Assembly: GCA_001717005.1 (NCBI GenBank)
Contig: MAGS01000086.1
Span: 23,802 to 64,582 of the forward strand
Length of the DNA: 40,781 bases
Reading direction: 5' to 3'
DNA from: Candidatus Methanomethylicus mesodigestus
GTDB lineage: Archaea > Thermoproteota > Methanomethylicia > Methanomethylicales > Methanomethylicaceae
Shown: in pieces, positions 18,038 through 27,500 of the stretch
Layout: each line of letters begins with the position of its first letter
How positions within the stretch are numbered: the stretch's first letter is position 1
Position numbers and translations under genes: made by a program
The notes under the pieces: generated by a model
What the model was told of the DNA's origin: nothing
Databases searched by the model: none
The model's input: the letters and a program-made list of their open reading frames with translations, nothing else

Positions 18038-18188
18038 ACGCACGCACAACAGACTGCGGCTGATATGCGCCGCCGGTCTTCATTTTTACCCTTTTTTTAG
18101 TGGTCTTTGTTCCCGGATCGTCTCTATCCGTCAGAAGTCGGATGGGGCGATGAGATCGGGCGTAGGGCTCGCTTATTCTGCACCGGTG

Positions 18189-18467
18189 CTAGTCCGCTGC
18201 CCTGTGTATCGCGACAACCACCGCGAATATTATCGCGAAGTAGACCGCGAAGACGCTGACAAACACGACTATGTTGCTTATGAGCCCGTATATCGGGGTG
18301 GGGTCCATCCAGCCGGGCGGAAACGACTGCGGGAAGAAGCTCACCAGGTAGTCCCCGAACGGCCTAACGTAAGCACTAAGCAGGTGGACGCTAGTGAACT
18401 CCAGAAGGCATGCCAGGAACGCGCCCATGGCCGCAACGAACTCATCGACGCGAAGGTCCATCAGCAT
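18189..18467 (-). CDS. Small membrane protein
   Basis: 92 aa with two or three hydrophobic segments (VAAMGAFLACLLEF; IYGLISNIVVFVSVFAVYFAIIFAVVVAI). Confidence 0.55.
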   Translation of the reverse strand: MLMDLRVDEFVAAMGAFLACLLEFTSVHLLSAYVRPFGDYLVSFFPQSFPPGWMDPTPIYGLISNIVVFVSVFAVYFAIIFAVVVAIHRAAD

Positions 18468-18635
18468 CCCCCGTCACAACTAACCACCGCCGACGATAAT
18501 AGCCTATTGGGCGCCCCCGTAGGGCCTGCGCAGCCGCCCCCCGGATACTGTAGAACATTTGCAGGCGGGCCCCGCTGCGGCATGCCTCGCCGTTGATGCT
18601 GCTGCTAGTCTCTGCATCTGCCTTTACCTTTACAT

Positions 18636-19148
18636 TCACTTCTGCATCCACATCTGCTTCTGCATCTCCTGCATGTGGGCCAGTGTAAGTGCTACGACCT
18701 CCCCCATCTTTACCTCGCCCCCGTCCCCTCCCTCGCCCACGCCGGGGCAGAGCTCGTCGTACATGACGACGTATTCCTCGCCTCGTCCTCCTCCGTCCCC
18801 GCCCCCTGCTCCGCCGCTATCGCTGCCGCCTCCTGCCTTGACCCTCTTTGCCCCCTCTCCTATCGGCACCCCGAGCTCCTGGAACTCCGACACAGGCGCG
18901 GCCATGAACGGGTATACCCTGCACAGCTTGGGGCGTGACCCATAGATCCCGCACAGCTTGCCCTCGAGCAGCCCGCATACGAGCTCGCCATCCCTGACCG
19001 CCTTCCTCGTGGTCCTCCACTTGCGGTCGGCGGCCTCCCCGAGCGCCTCCATCTCGCTGTCGCTAAGCATCACGTCGAGCGAGCAGCACCTGGCGCACCT
19101 CCTGCACCTGAATGTCGTCGCCGCCGTGACGAATCGGTACTCGCGCAT
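18636..19148 (-). CDS. YkgJ-type Cys-cluster (zinc/iron-chelating) protein
   Basis: CRRCARCCSLDVMLSDSE ... CGIYGSRPKLCRVYPF. Confidence 0.85.
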   Translation of the reverse strand: MREYRFVTAATTFRCRRCARCCSLDVMLSDSEMEALGEAADRKWRTTRKAVRDGELVCGLLEGKLCGIYGSRPKLCRVYPFMAAPVSEFQELGVPIGEGAKRVKAGGGSDSGGAGGGDGGGRGEEYVVMYDELCPGVGEGGDGGEVKMGEVVALTLAHMQEMQKQMWMQK

Positions 19149-19242
19149 GCTCTTGCCGTAGTCCGGCGACCCAGAAAAGCGTATCTGGTACCCTGACCAG
19201 CAAATTTTTAAAAGGCGCTACATTACACAGAATACCGTCAGT

Positions 19243-19345
19243 GCGGCCATAGTCTAGCCTGGTCTAGGACGTCGGCCTTCCATGGGCCACGCCTAAAGCC
19301 CGAAGATAGCCCATGACCCGGGTTCAAATCCCGGCGGCCGCACCA
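19243..19345 (+). tRNA. tRNA-Gly(TCC) with 25-nt intron at 37/38, CCA encoded
   Basis: Acceptor GCGGCCA/CGGCCGC (one A7-C66 mismatch), D-arm TAGTCTAGCCTGGTCTAGGAC, loop CTTCCA^A, T-arm CCGGG-TTCAAAT-CCCGG. TATA-like ATTTTTAAAA upstream. Confidence 0.88.
19283..19307 (+). other. Predicted 25-nt tRNA intron (canonical 37/38, BHB motif)
   Basis: CUUC-[CA^U]-GGGC-CACGCCUAAA-GCCC-GAAG-[AU^A]: perfect 4-bp central helix CUUC/GAAG, 4-bp inner helix and two 3-nt bulges. Confidence 0.85.
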
Positions 19346-19386
19346 TGTTCTCATTCTAGCAGTCCTGTCTCAACAGGGGTCGGCAG

Positions 19387-20676
19387 TCATCGCCTGCCGC
19401 CCGGCCTGAGCGCCCCCATCCCAGAATACCTGGCGGAGCCGCCCAGCGCCTGCTCTATCCTCATCAGCTGGTTGTACTTCGCGACGCGCTCCCCTCTGGC
19501 GGGCGCCCCCGTCTTTATCTGCCCGTTCCCGAGCGCCACCACCAGGTCCGCGATGCAGCTGTCCTCGGTCTCGCCGGACCTGTGGCTGACCATCACAGTG
19601 TATCCGCTCTCGGCGGCGTACTTCGCGACATCGATGGACTCCGTGAGCGTGCCGATCTGGTTCACCTTCAGCAGCAGCGAGTTCGCGGCCTTCGCCTCGA
19701 CGCCCCTCCTGAACCTCCCCATGTTCGTCACGAAGAGGTCGTCCCCGACGATCTGCACCCTGCCCCCGACGCTCTTGGTGATGGTGGCGAACGACGCATA
19801 GTCGTCCTCCTCGAACGGGTCCTCTATCGAGACGATCGGGTATCCTGACACGAGCGCCTCGTAGTACTCGAGCAGCCCGTCCGCCGTCAAGCTCCTCCCG
19901 TCCACTGTATACTTCCCGTCCCGGTAGAAGCTGGACGCGGCGCTGTCTATCGCAGTCCTGACGTCCCCCTCCCCGTACCCTGCCGCCTTGATCGCCGACG
20001 CTATGGCCCTGAGCGCGTCCTCCGCGCTGGTTATCGGCGGGGCGAAGCCGCCCTCGTCCCCGACGTTGATCGCAGCGGGGCCGTACTTCTCCTTCAGCAG
20101 CCCCTTCAGCGCCATGTAGACCTCGGAGCCCATCCTCATCGCCTCCCTGAACGTCTTGGCCCCGACCGGCGCTATCATGAACTCCTGTATCGCGAGCGCG
20201 TTCCCCGCGTGCTTGCCGCCGTTGATTATGTTCATGAACGGGACCGGCAGCACGCACGCCGAGGCATTCAGGTGCCTGAAGAGCGGCACGGATGCCGCGT
20301 CCGCCGCCGCCTTGGCCGTAGCCAGGGACGCGCCGAGCACGGCGTTGGCGCCGAGCCTTGCCTTGTTCTCTGTCCCGTCGAGCCTTATCATTGCGGAGTC
20401 GACCTCCTTCTGCATCCGTGCGTCCATCCCGGCTATCGCCCTGGCGATCTCCCCATCGACGTTGGCGCACGCCTTGAGGACACCCTTCCCGCCGAACCTC
20501 TTCCCGCCGTCCCTCAGCTCGACCGCCTCGTAGGTCCCGGTCGATGCTCCGGACGGGACCGACGCCCTCCCGAAGCCGCCGGCAGTGCGTACCTCGACCT
20601 CCACCGTGGGGTTCCCCCTCGAGTCGAGTATCTCCCTTGCTGAAACCGACTTTATGATGAAGCGATTCTCTGACAT
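19387..20676 (-). CDS. eno: Enolase
   Basis: [80 protein letters not shown]. Start set at MSENRF. Confidence 0.97.
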   Translation of the reverse strand: MSENRFIIKSVSAREILDSRGNPTVEVEVRTAGGFGRASVPSGASTGTYEAVELRDGGKRFGGKGVLKACANVDGEIARAIAGMDARMQKEVDSAMIRLDGTENKARLGANAVLGASLATAKAAADAASVPLFRHLNASACVLPVPFMNIINGGKHAGNALAIQEFMIAPVGAKTFREAMRMGSEVYMALKGLLKEKYGPAAINVGDEGGFAPPITSAEDALRAIASAIKAAGYGEGDVRTAIDSAASSFYRDGKYTVDGRSLTADGLLEYYEALVSGYPIVSIEDPFEEDDYASFATITKSVGGRVQIVGDDLFVTNMGRFRRGVEAKAANSLLLKVNQIGTLTESIDVAKYAAESGYTVMVSHRSGETEDSCIADLVVALGNGQIKTGAPARGERVAKYNQLMRIEQALGGSARYSGMGALRPGGRR

Positions 20677-20711
20677 TTGGATCACCTTTAGCCTTCCATG
20701 GTGGCGTCCGC

Positions 20712-21905
20712 TCACTCCAGCGTGCGCCCCTCCAGCTCCTTGAGTGCCCTCTCCCTGATCGCTGAGGGCGCCTCAGCCGCGACCGGCCTCCCGTTCTCGA
20801 CGACCTTCTTCATCATCGGCTCCATCCTCCTGCCGCACCCGCACGTCGGGGCGCCGGCCGCGAAGAGCGTCGCCCTCCAGCCGTGGCACTCAGGGCAGCG
20901 CCATGCCTGCTTCCTCCCGCTGTATTTGCCCCTCTTGCTCCGGGGCACGCCGTCGACCTCGACGAGGTCCATGGAGAAGTCTACCGTCGGGGCGTTCGAG
21001 ACCGACGTGCCGACGCCGAACCCGTCGACCGGCCCGGCGACCAGCTTAGCGACGCTGCACTCGTCCAGCCCGCCCGAGACGTATATCTTGACCCCGCCAA
21101 AGCCCCTCGAGTCGAGCTCCCAGCGGACCTCCCTTATGATCTCCAGGAAGTCGCCCCTCCTGGATCCCGGCGTGTCGAGCCTTATGCCGCTGAGCCTCTT
21201 CCCGAGCGCCTCCGCGGCCATGACCGCCTCGAACTTCTCGTCGCAGAGGGTGTCAGCCAGCGCTATGCGCGGGACCCCCTTCGGGACGATCTCGTCGAAC
21301 GCCTTCCACGCCTCCTTCTGGTCCCCCATCACCAGTATCATGGGGTGCGGCATCGTGCCGGAGGGCTCGAGCCCGAGCAGCTTTGCGCCGGCAACCCCCG
21401 AGACGCCGTCGAAGCCGCCTATGTAAGCCGCACGGTCGATCATGGGCGCCAGCGCGGGGTGCATCCTCCTTATGCCGAACGCAAACACGCTCCTGCCGCC
21501 CGCCGCCTTCTTGACGCGGGCCGCCGCCGTGGCCACCCCCGATGCCTGGCAGAGGAGCCCGACGGTCGCCGTCTCAACCTGCACGAAAGAGCAGTAGTTG
21601 CCGACTACCGCCATCTGCGGAAGCCTGAACCCCCTGTCGTCCTTGGCCGGGAAGACCGTCCCCTCCGGTATGGAGTAGACATCGACGGGCAGCCCCCTGT
21701 AGAGGCTGACGACCTCGTCCAGCCCGCAGAAGACTCCCCATCCCCATCCGCTGGGCAGCTTGCCTGCCGTGACCTCAGCGACGACCGGCTTGTCTGCCCC
21801 CTTCCGCTCCAGGATATCCTTGGTGCGGATATAGTAGATGTCGGATGTCATTCCGGATTTTATCTCTTCGTCAGTGGCTACATTGAACTGGCGCATATGA
21901 ACCAC
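20712..21905 (-). CDS. Nicotinate phosphoribosyltransferase
   Basis: [63 protein letters not shown]-terminal zinc-ribbon-like Cys pairs. Confidence 0.9.
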   Translation of the reverse strand: MVHMRQFNVATDEEIKSGMTSDIYYIRTKDILERKGADKPVVAEVTAGKLPSGWGWGVFCGLDEVVSLYRGLPVDVYSIPEGTVFPAKDDRGFRLPQMAVVGNYCSFVQVETATVGLLCQASGVATAAARVKKAAGGRSVFAFGIRRMHPALAPMIDRAAYIGGFDGVSGVAGAKLLGLEPSGTMPHPMILVMGDQKEAWKAFDEIVPKGVPRIALADTLCDEKFEAVMAAEALGKRLSGIRLDTPGSRRGDFLEIIREVRWELDSRGFGGVKIYVSGGLDECSVAKLVAGPVDGFGVGTSVSNAPTVDFSMDLVEVDGVPRSKRGKYSGRKQAWRCPECHGWRATLFAAGAPTCGCGRRMEPMMKKVVENGRPVAAEAPSAIRERALKELEGRTLE

Positions 21906-21913
21906 AACATTAG

Positions 21914-22062
21914 ATTGCCTTGCCTTACTTTACCTTGCCTTTCATTCCATTAACTTGCCTTGCATCCCATCGCGCTGCTTAAAGCCGCTCCGCCCCGCGT
22001 CTGCACAGGCGCATCCCGAGACCGTCCATGGCTGCTCACCGCCCTCCGCCCTCCTTTGCCTT
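21914..22062. repeat. Degenerate short repeats around CCTTGCC
   Basis: TTGCCTTGCC, ACCTTGCC, CTTGCCTTGC and TTTGCCTTGCC occur in a short intergenic stretch. Confidence 0.4.
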
Positions 22063-22176
22063 GCCTCTTATCCTATCCTATCTCATCTTCCCTGATCTGC
22101 TCCGCCCATCGGATGCTGCCATGTCCTGTTTTCTTAATCTTGGGCACTCATAAATAACCTTGTTCGCGTGCACGGG

Positions 22177-24492
22177 TCAGCCGCCGCCACTGCCCCGCCC
22201 ACCTTCCCCCTCGCTCTTACCATTTTCTTCGCCCTCTTCCTCTTCCTCGCCCCCCTCCTCGCGTTCCCCGTAGGACTCGATGAGCAGCTGCTTGGAGCCC
22301 TTCCCCCTGCTGAGCGCCGACCACTCCTCCTTCGAGACCGTGCCGCCCACCTGCTCCTTTATCGACTTGACCGTCTCCGGCCCTATCTGCGGCAGCTTTC
22401 CAAGGTCCGACGGGGCCGCCCTGCGGAGGTCCTCGATGCTCCTGTATCCGGCGGTGTGGAGCGCCCTCGCCCTCACGCGCCCCACCCCCCTCAGGCTTAT
22501 CAGCGGGAGCAGCTCCTCCTTGACGCCGCTCTCTATCCTTATGAGGAGGCTGCGCAGTGGCGCCGCGGACTCGTGGTAGCCCATCAGCCTCGCCAGCTCG
22601 TGGGCGGCATGCACCAGCCACTTGGCGGACTCGACGTAAGCGTGTATGTCGCCCGAACCGATGTCGAACCTCTCGACGATCTGGTCCTCGGTCGACTCCT
22701 CTACCCAGTCCTTGAGCATCAGCGCCGTCTTGACCTCCGCGAGTACCATCTCGTAGTCGAAGGATCCCCCCTCCGGCAGGTCGTAGAGCAGCAGGTCCGA
22801 GTTGCCCTGCAGGTATGCCATCACCTGCTCCGCCTCCTTCCCCCTCACGTACAGCTTCGGCATGTCCGGGGTGTGGCAGACGAGCGTGAGGTAGCTGATC
22901 GACGGCAGCCCCGAGCGCCTGATCCTGAGCCCGTCCAGCATCACCTTGGCGGACGCCGGGTCTATGTACAGCTCCGAGACCCTCGCGCCGAGCGGCGTCG
23001 GCACCAGCCCCTTCCCCTCCTCCCTGATCATCCCCGACGACTTGAGCGACGAGACCGCCTCGAGCACCGACGAGCGGTAGGAGTTCATGCCGTACTGGTA
23101 TGCGCAGAATGACCCGTCCAGGAACTCGAAGATCCCGTCCAGCGAGTGCGCCAGCCCCATCGCGACCGATGCCAGTATGTGCGACCTGAGCGACGACGCC
23201 ACGCCGAGCTTGGACCAGACCTTCTCCGGCGACGCAAGGACATACTGCTCCATCAGGAACTCGCGCTCCTCCTCGGTCCTGGAGAAGAGTATCGCCTCGC
23301 CGACGGTGTCGTACCTGGGCCTGCCCGCGCGCCCCGCCATCTGCTTCTCCTCGAGTATGGGGATGTTGGTCCGCCCCAGCCCCGCCTCGTAGCGCTTGTA
23401 GTCGTATATCAGGACGCGCCGCGAGGGCAGGTTGACCCCCGCCGCGAGGGTCGGGGTCGACGAGATCACCTTGATGAGCTGAGCCCGGAACGCGTCCTCT
23501 ACTGCCTTCCTCTGCTGGTACGTGAGCCCCGCGTGGTGGAACGCCACCCCATACGAGACCGAGCGGGCGAGCTTCTCCGAGAGGCGGGTCCGCTCCCCCA
23601 TCCCGAGCAGTTTCGAGGAGAGTTCCATCAGCCTCCGCTCCTCGCCTGCCTTCAGGAGCTGCCTCACCGGCTCCTCCAGCCTCTTGGCTATGGACGTCGC
23701 CGAGACCCGGCTGCCCGTGAAGACGAGCATCTGCCCCCCTCCCTTTATCGTGTCGGCGGCGATGTCCGCCACCGGGTCCTTCTCGGCTCCCCTGACCTGC
23801 CTCGGTGGCACCTGCCGCACCTCGCCGTCCTTGAACATGATCGAGCCCTTGCAGAAGACGCCCTCCTTGAGCGAGACCGGGCGCCAGCTGCTCGTCACGA
23901 GCCCTGCCTTCAGCCACGCCGCGATCTCGTCCGCGTTCCTTATGGTGGCGCTCAGCGCCAGGACCTGCGCGCGCGGGTTGATCACCCTCAGCCGGGTGAG
24001 GAGCGACTCCAGCGTGGGCCCCCGGGAGCCGTCCCCGAGGAGGTGGACCTCGTCCGCCACGACAAGCGTGATCGCCTCCACCCACGGCGGCCTGTGCCTG
24101 AAGAGCGAGTCCGCCTTCTCGTTCGTGGCGATTATGAGGTCGTACCTGCCCAGCGAGGGGTCGTTGGAGTCGTAGTCGCCGCTGCTGAGGACGACCTTGA
24201 TGCCCAGCCTGCCGAGCCGGGAGAACTCGTCGCGCTTCTCCGATGCGAGCGCCCTGAGCGGCACGAGGTACAGCACCTTGCCCCTCTGCCCCTGGCCCAT
24301 TATGTGCCTTATCGCGCACAGCTCCGCGACGAGGGTCTTGCCCGAGGCGGTCGGTATCGCGAGGACGAGGCTCTTCCCCTCGAGGACGCCGGCGCTGACG
24401 GCGTCGGCCTGGGGCGGGTACAGCTCGGAGATCCCATCTTCAGCGTAGAGCGCCTTGGCCCTGCCGTCAATCGGGAGCTCCTCCACCCTCAA
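22177..24492 (-). CDS. hel308: Hel308 (Ski2-like) DNA helicase
   Basis: LYPPQADAVSAGVLEGKSLVLAIPTASGKTLVAELC, DEVHLLGD, LSATIRN, QMAGRAGRPRYDTVGEAIL; C-terminal HhH; acidic low-complexity tail. Confidence 0.95.
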   Translation of the reverse strand: MRVEELPIDGRAKALYAEDGISELYPPQADAVSAGVLEGKSLVLAIPTASGKTLVAELCAIRHIMGQGQRGKVLYLVPLRALASEKRDEFSRLGRLGIKVVLSSGDYDSNDPSLGRYDLIIATNEKADSLFRHRPPWVEAITLVVADEVHLLGDGSRGPTLESLLTRLRVINPRAQVLALSATIRNADEIAAWLKAGLVTSSWRPVSLKEGVFCKGSIMFKDGEVRQVPPRQVRGAEKDPVADIAADTIKGGGQMLVFTGSRVSATSIAKRLEEPVRQLLKAGEERRLMELSSKLLGMGERTRLSEKLARSVSYGVAFHHAGLTYQQRKAVEDAFRAQLIKVISSTPTLAAGVNLPSRRVLIYDYKRYEAGLGRTNIPILEEKQMAGRAGRPRYDTVGEAILFSRTEEEREFLMEQYVLASPEKVWSKLGVASSLRSHILASVAMGLAHSLDGIFEFLDGSFCAYQYGMNSYRSSVLEAVSSLKSSGMIREEGKGLVPTPLGARVSELYIDPASAKVMLDGLRIRRSGLPSISYLTLVCHTPDMPKLYVRGKEAEQVMAYLQGNSDLLLYDLPEGGSFDYEMVLAEVKTALMLKDWVEESTEDQIVERFDIGSGDIHAYVESAKWLVHAAHELARLMGYHESAAPLRSLLIRIESGVKEELLPLISLRGVGRVRARALHTAGYRSIEDLRRAAPSDLGKLPQIGPETVKSIKEQVGGTVSKEEWSALSRGKGSKQLLIESYGEREEGGEEEEEGEENGKSEGEGGRGSGGG

Positions 24493-24512
24493 CCACCGCG
24501 CCCCCTAGAGAA

Positions 24513-27500
24513 TCAGACCTTCTTCAGCTCGCCGACCTTCGGCTCGTAGAGGACGCCCTGCTGTATCCAGTCGTTCACGAGCTTCTCGGCGTACTTCTCG
24601 CTCATGCCCTCCGCCGCCGCCCTCTTCAGGAACTGCTCCTTCTTGACCGGCCTCCCCTCGTTCTCGCGCTCCATCTTCATGTAAATCTCGAAGATCTGCT
24701 GCATCTTGTCGCCCTGGGACTTCGAGTGCCCGACCACCACCATGTCGATGTCCGCCCTCCCGGTCTGCGAGTCTATCCCGACCTGCGAGAGGTATGACTT
24801 GAGCAGCTTGGTGGCGGCATTCACGTCCTCCTCGGTGACCTCCTTCTTGAGCGCAAGCTTCGCCCTCGCCTCGGAGAGCCTGATGGCTGCCTCGAGCTGC
24901 CTCATCGTGATGGGGACCGGCGAGTCCGCGCCCTGCCCCTGCGCCCGCGTGTCGAGGAAGTACTTCTCGATCGCCTTCGTCGCGGCATCGCTGAGCGCCG
25001 GGGCGCCGTGCTTCCTGATGTAGTAGATGTACTTCTTCAGGAGCTCCGGCTCGATGAGGGAGGTCTTCGAGGTGCGTATCCCCTGGTGCAGCTTGAGGAT
25101 GTGCTCGGTCATGTTCCTGTCCCTCGTCTCGTCCGGCCTGTCCATGAGCGTGAAGATGAGGTCGAACCTCGAGAGGATGGTTACTGGCAGGTCATTGATG
25201 TTCTCGGCTATCGACCTCTGGGGGACGTACCTGCCGAAGCTCGGGTTCGCAGCAGCGAGGATGCTGCTCCGGGCGTTGAGCTGGACGACGATGCCTGCCT
25301 TGGCTATGCTGATGGTGTTGTGCAGTATCAGGCCGCTGCTGACGAAGTTATGCGTCGGCTCCACGGTCACGTCGTAAACATGATCTGCCTTGTAATCTCC
25401 CTCGTTCGGCATTATTTCCGCTCTTATTATGGTGACTTCATCATAGCTGTTTGCAGCGCCTCTCACATGCGCCTCAGTAGGCACGACGGTGGCGAATGAG
25501 CCCTCTATCAGGGACTCCGCCTCTACAGTCGTAACCCTCCCGCCCCGGATCACATAGACAGGGTGCTCAGGCGTGACCGTTAATTGATGGCCGTCCGAGT
25601 ATGTTATCCTGATGAAATGGTCGGGCGCGCGGTGCCTGCTGATGCGGTCCGCATCGACTGCAAAGACCCTCCTGAAGTCTGTGGTGTTCAGCGCGATGTG
25701 CAAGCCTCTCGCGTCTAGGATCTCGCAGTTTATCCCCTGCACATTCCTCTCGGGATATTCTGCCATAAGCCGGTCTACGAAGTCCCCTATCCTGCTCTTC
25801 TTACCGTCTGCAAACATGATCTCGAACGATGGGTGATAGCTCTGCTGCTCCATTGCCTCATGTATTGCCGACCTGTCCTCCGGTCGCATCTTGTCGATCT
25901 CATCGATGCAGTTATGGGAGAACACTCCATCCGAGAAGTAATTGTGGGGCTCCTCGGGCATCATCAGATCGTAGACGTAACCTTCATGATCAACTTCTTT
26001 AATTCTCACGACCTCGTCAAGGAAATAATCCCTTCTCATGATCTGCTGGAGCGCAATCATATGCGCCTTAGAGGTCGGAGGTAATCTCGAAACCACTTTG
26101 AGAACTTGCGCTACTGATGGCTGCCTCTTCTCATGCATGTAATCATAGACGATCGACCAGACGCCGCGCCGTATGAGGTCTGATCTATCCGCGTCCCCGT
26201 AGACCTCTCTGAACAAAGCCGCTACCGGCCTCTTGGGGAGCTTCTCAGAGATGCCGCTTATATTCCGAGACCTTAAAGATGGGACCTTCTCTCGCATCTT
26301 GACGGAGTATGGTGACAATGCGTCCCTGAGTATGCTGACGTCTCTCCTGCTGCTTACCACGACTATGCCGACGCCTCCATGCACCCCTCTGTAAGCGCCT
26401 AGGCAGTCGAGCCGCCTTAATGCTAAAGTCAAATTAAGGTTGGCGTCGGCGTTTCGACTCGCTGTATAAATCACATTCCATGTTTCATAAGATGCCCTTC
26501 CCTTGGTGGTCTTCTTTCTAGAGATGCACCCGTCCGAATCGGTTACTCCTGCCAAAAACGCCTTGAGCAACGGGTCAGGGAGCGATAGCAATCGGGAGAG
26601 GTTCTCCCCTGCGATATACTCATAGACATATCCAAGAACCCTCCGGCTGGCGCTCCAATCAATGCGTCTGCTTGTTGACATCTTCCCTCTTATCTTGAAC
26701 GCCGTCTCTCTGACGCGCCTAAAGTTGATCATATCAAAACATGAACGCCAACACTTCTCGAACTCGTCAATGAAAGCGGCATTCTTTGGAGACTGCGTTA
26801 TGACAATCGATGCGCGCCTCTTTGAGATCTTAACGCTGCCATCGCCAAAGATGAAACCGCAAATATATGCCAGTTCAGGCGTGATCTTGGGCGTGTTTAT
26901 GGGGGACGCGCTGTAGGTGTGGATCGTCTTCTTCCAATCCCCTTCTACACCCATCCCTCTTGTGATGATCTTTAGCTCGCCTAAAGTCGGCTGCAGCCCG
27001 TAGCGCCTGTACTTGGTTATTCTCTCGACGTGAAGCGCTTCAGCAGCAAGCTTCAGACTGCCATATCTTTCTTCCAGTAACCCCATGATGCTCTTCTTCT
27101 CTTGGGATGTCAATGATACCGTGCATCCGTCAGGCAGAATGTCCCAAAGAAGCACCTCGTCATAATCGGGGGGCGGGAATTTCAATGGAGATGCGATCAT
27201 CTCGCCTATTCTAAACTCCGATGCGGCCTTCCATTCTAGCATATTACCATCGATCAGAAGGTGATCCGGAGTTACCTTGACGCTGAATCCAGACTTGAGC
27301 TTAATGATCAGCAAGCGTCCTGAATACTGCCTCCGCTTAATCCGGGATACCTCGTGTCTGTTTACCTCACAACTGCTCCGGTCAAAGGAATATGTACTTG
27401 AGCGTAGCGTCGCAACCTCGCACCTCTCGTCGCCGGAGATTACTGTTGTAAACGGCAGACGCGTGGCTATCTCGCCAACCCTCTCCACCTTGCCCCCAAC

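Noticed and set aside
17640-18596. 318-aa plus-strand ORF plus proline-rich minus ORFs at the end of the DEAD-box gene
   Set aside because: Alternative readings of the RGG-encoding repeats; the in-frame RGG tail continues the helicase.
22217-24549. Long ORFs overlapping hel308 in other frames (700 aa at 22217-24319 minus; 467 aa at 23146-24549 plus)
   Set aside because: Arg/Gly/Ala/Pro-rich out-of-frame translations with no family motifs; artefacts of high third-position GC over a clearly recognised Hel308 gene.
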